A program made the position numbers and the translations under genes. From Larkinella soli (lineage in GTDB: Bacteria > Bacteroidota > Bacteroidia > Cytophagales > Spirosomataceae): 64,000 nucleotides of DNA. The notes beneath the pieces are model-generated. The model saw nothing but the letters and a program-made list of their open reading frames with translations. It ran no database searches and was not told the DNA's origin. Below, piece by piece: positions 63,469 to 64,000 of the stretch; position 1 is the stretch's first letter; each line of letters opens with the position of its first letter. The stretch lies in contig NZ_QTJY01000008.1 of the NCBI RefSeq assembly GCF_003703975.1, positions 1-64,000 on the forward strand. The letters are read 5' to 3'.

Positions 63469-64000
63469 TTGTTTCGATTCATCACCACCGCCCTTCTGTC
63501 CGGCTGCCTGGCTCTGAATGCCCCGGCCCAGACGCCCGGTCCGGCCACCACGGTTAAACACGCCATCGAGATTGCCGGCCTTCGGATCGGCACGCAGGTG
63601 TCCACCCACACCGTCAGCGGAGCGACCCATCATTACACCCAAACCAGCAACGTCGAGTTCTGGTTTTTCGGAAAAATCCGGATCAATTACAAAACGTCGA
63701 CCCGCACCGACGCCCGGCAGCTGCTTCGGTCCGAGGTGGAGGCTCACACCAATCGGGGCGACTTCCTGACCACCACCGCCTGGCAGGACGACCACTACGA
63801 CATCCGGGCCGACCAGTATAAATACACCTACAAATCCACGGAAACGCAGCCCATCGATTTCTCGCTGACCCGGATGTATTTTGAAGAGCCGGTCGGGCGG
63901 AAGCGGGTCTACGCAGAATATTTCGGAAAGTTCGCAACCATCGAGCCGACCAGAAAGGGCAGTTACATCGTCCGGATCGAAGACCGGGAAGATGAGTATT
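63469..64000 (+). CDS. DUF6134 family exported protein, cut by the right window edge
   Basis: The first 177 residues of an exported protein. It has a signal peptide-like start (FRFITTALLSGCLALNAPAQ) and a DUF6134-like body (KHAIEIAGLRIGTQVSTHTV, HTNRGDFLTTTAWQDDHYDI, RMYFEEPVGRKRVYAEYFGK, IEDREDEY). The start is uncertain: TTG 63469 gives a clean signal peptide, ATG 63412 gives 19 more residues but overlaps the start of the divergent GH20 gene. Function unknown. Confidence 0.75.
   Translation, partial: MFRFITTALLSGCLALNAPAQTPGPATTVKHAIEIAGLRIGTQVSTHTVSGATHHYTQTSNVEFWFFGKIRINYKTSTRTDARQLLRSEVEAHTNRGDFLTTTAWQDDHYDIRADQYKYTYKSTETQPIDFSLTRMYFEEPVGRKRVYAEYFGKFATIEPTRKGSYIVRIEDREDEY

Overview
The window looks like chromosomal DNA of a GC-rich (mid-50s % by eye) member of the Bacteroidota, most likely the order Cytophagales (a Spirosoma/Larkinella-type organism is an inference from gene content, not proven). 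The supporting signs are Bacteroidota promoters (TTTG, 20-bp spacer, TAnnTTTG) before rpsU, metK and a marR gene, weak or absent Shine-Dalgarno sequences, DUF4136 lipoproteins, a Wzi-type capsule protein, a CrtY lycopene cyclase, an rpsU-xerC pair and Bacteroidota-type suf genes. No rRNA, tRNA, IS element, prophage or CRISPR array was seen.

Layout. 1-1.6 kb: metY (cut at the left edge) and metX for methionine synthesis. 1.8-4.7 kb: a ROK regulator and a GH20 hexosaminidase. 4.8-6.1 kb: an SDR and a MarR regulator with a clear promoter/operator. 6.3-8.8 kb: a CtlX-type citrulline hydrolase and an arginine deiminase. 9-13.8 kb: sufC-sufD-sufS-sufE-DUF59 and a bacilliredoxin, without sufB. 13.9-20 kb: a Wzi-like barrel, then an unusual reverse-strand trio (782-aa exported protein, repeat lipoprotein, M35-type aspzincin metallopeptidase). 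20-26.4 kb: a frameshifted epoxide hydrolase, YdeI-like protein, SDR, thioesterase, DinB, MarR, bile-acid:sodium-symporter-like carrier and Ppx/GppA. 26.5-27.8 kb: rpsU and xerC.

27.8-35.9 kb is the most interesting part: a complete six-gene ebo cluster (eboA, eboB TatD-like, eboC UbiA-like, eboD dehydroquinate-synthase-like, eboE, eboF). A reversed pair coding for an outer-membrane barrel and a DUF4136 lipoprotein separates eboA from eboB. Ebo clusters are known from cyanobacteria, Bacteroidota, some Pseudomonas and eustigmatophyte plastids, and are linked to movement of an unidentified metabolite or precursor to the periplasm. The block, plus two tandem SDR genes, lies between xerC and hpf, genes that are often neighbours in this phylum.

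36-64 kb: tandem SDRs, hpf with a structured upstream region, metK, crtY, lipA, OsmC and 2'-5' RNA ligase genes, a Tat-type aminotransferase, a Prc-like protease, an FKBP isomerase, atpA-atpG without the rest of the atp operon, small envelope proteins (LolA-like, YceI, DUF4136), an M23 lipoprotein, DUF2231, a LytTR regulator, an amino-acid permease, a diheme cytochrome c, a second larger GH20 enzyme and the start of a DUF6134 gene. Intergenic regions carry many strong hairpins and several large imperfect palindromes, some built from ATTGAATGA-like words.
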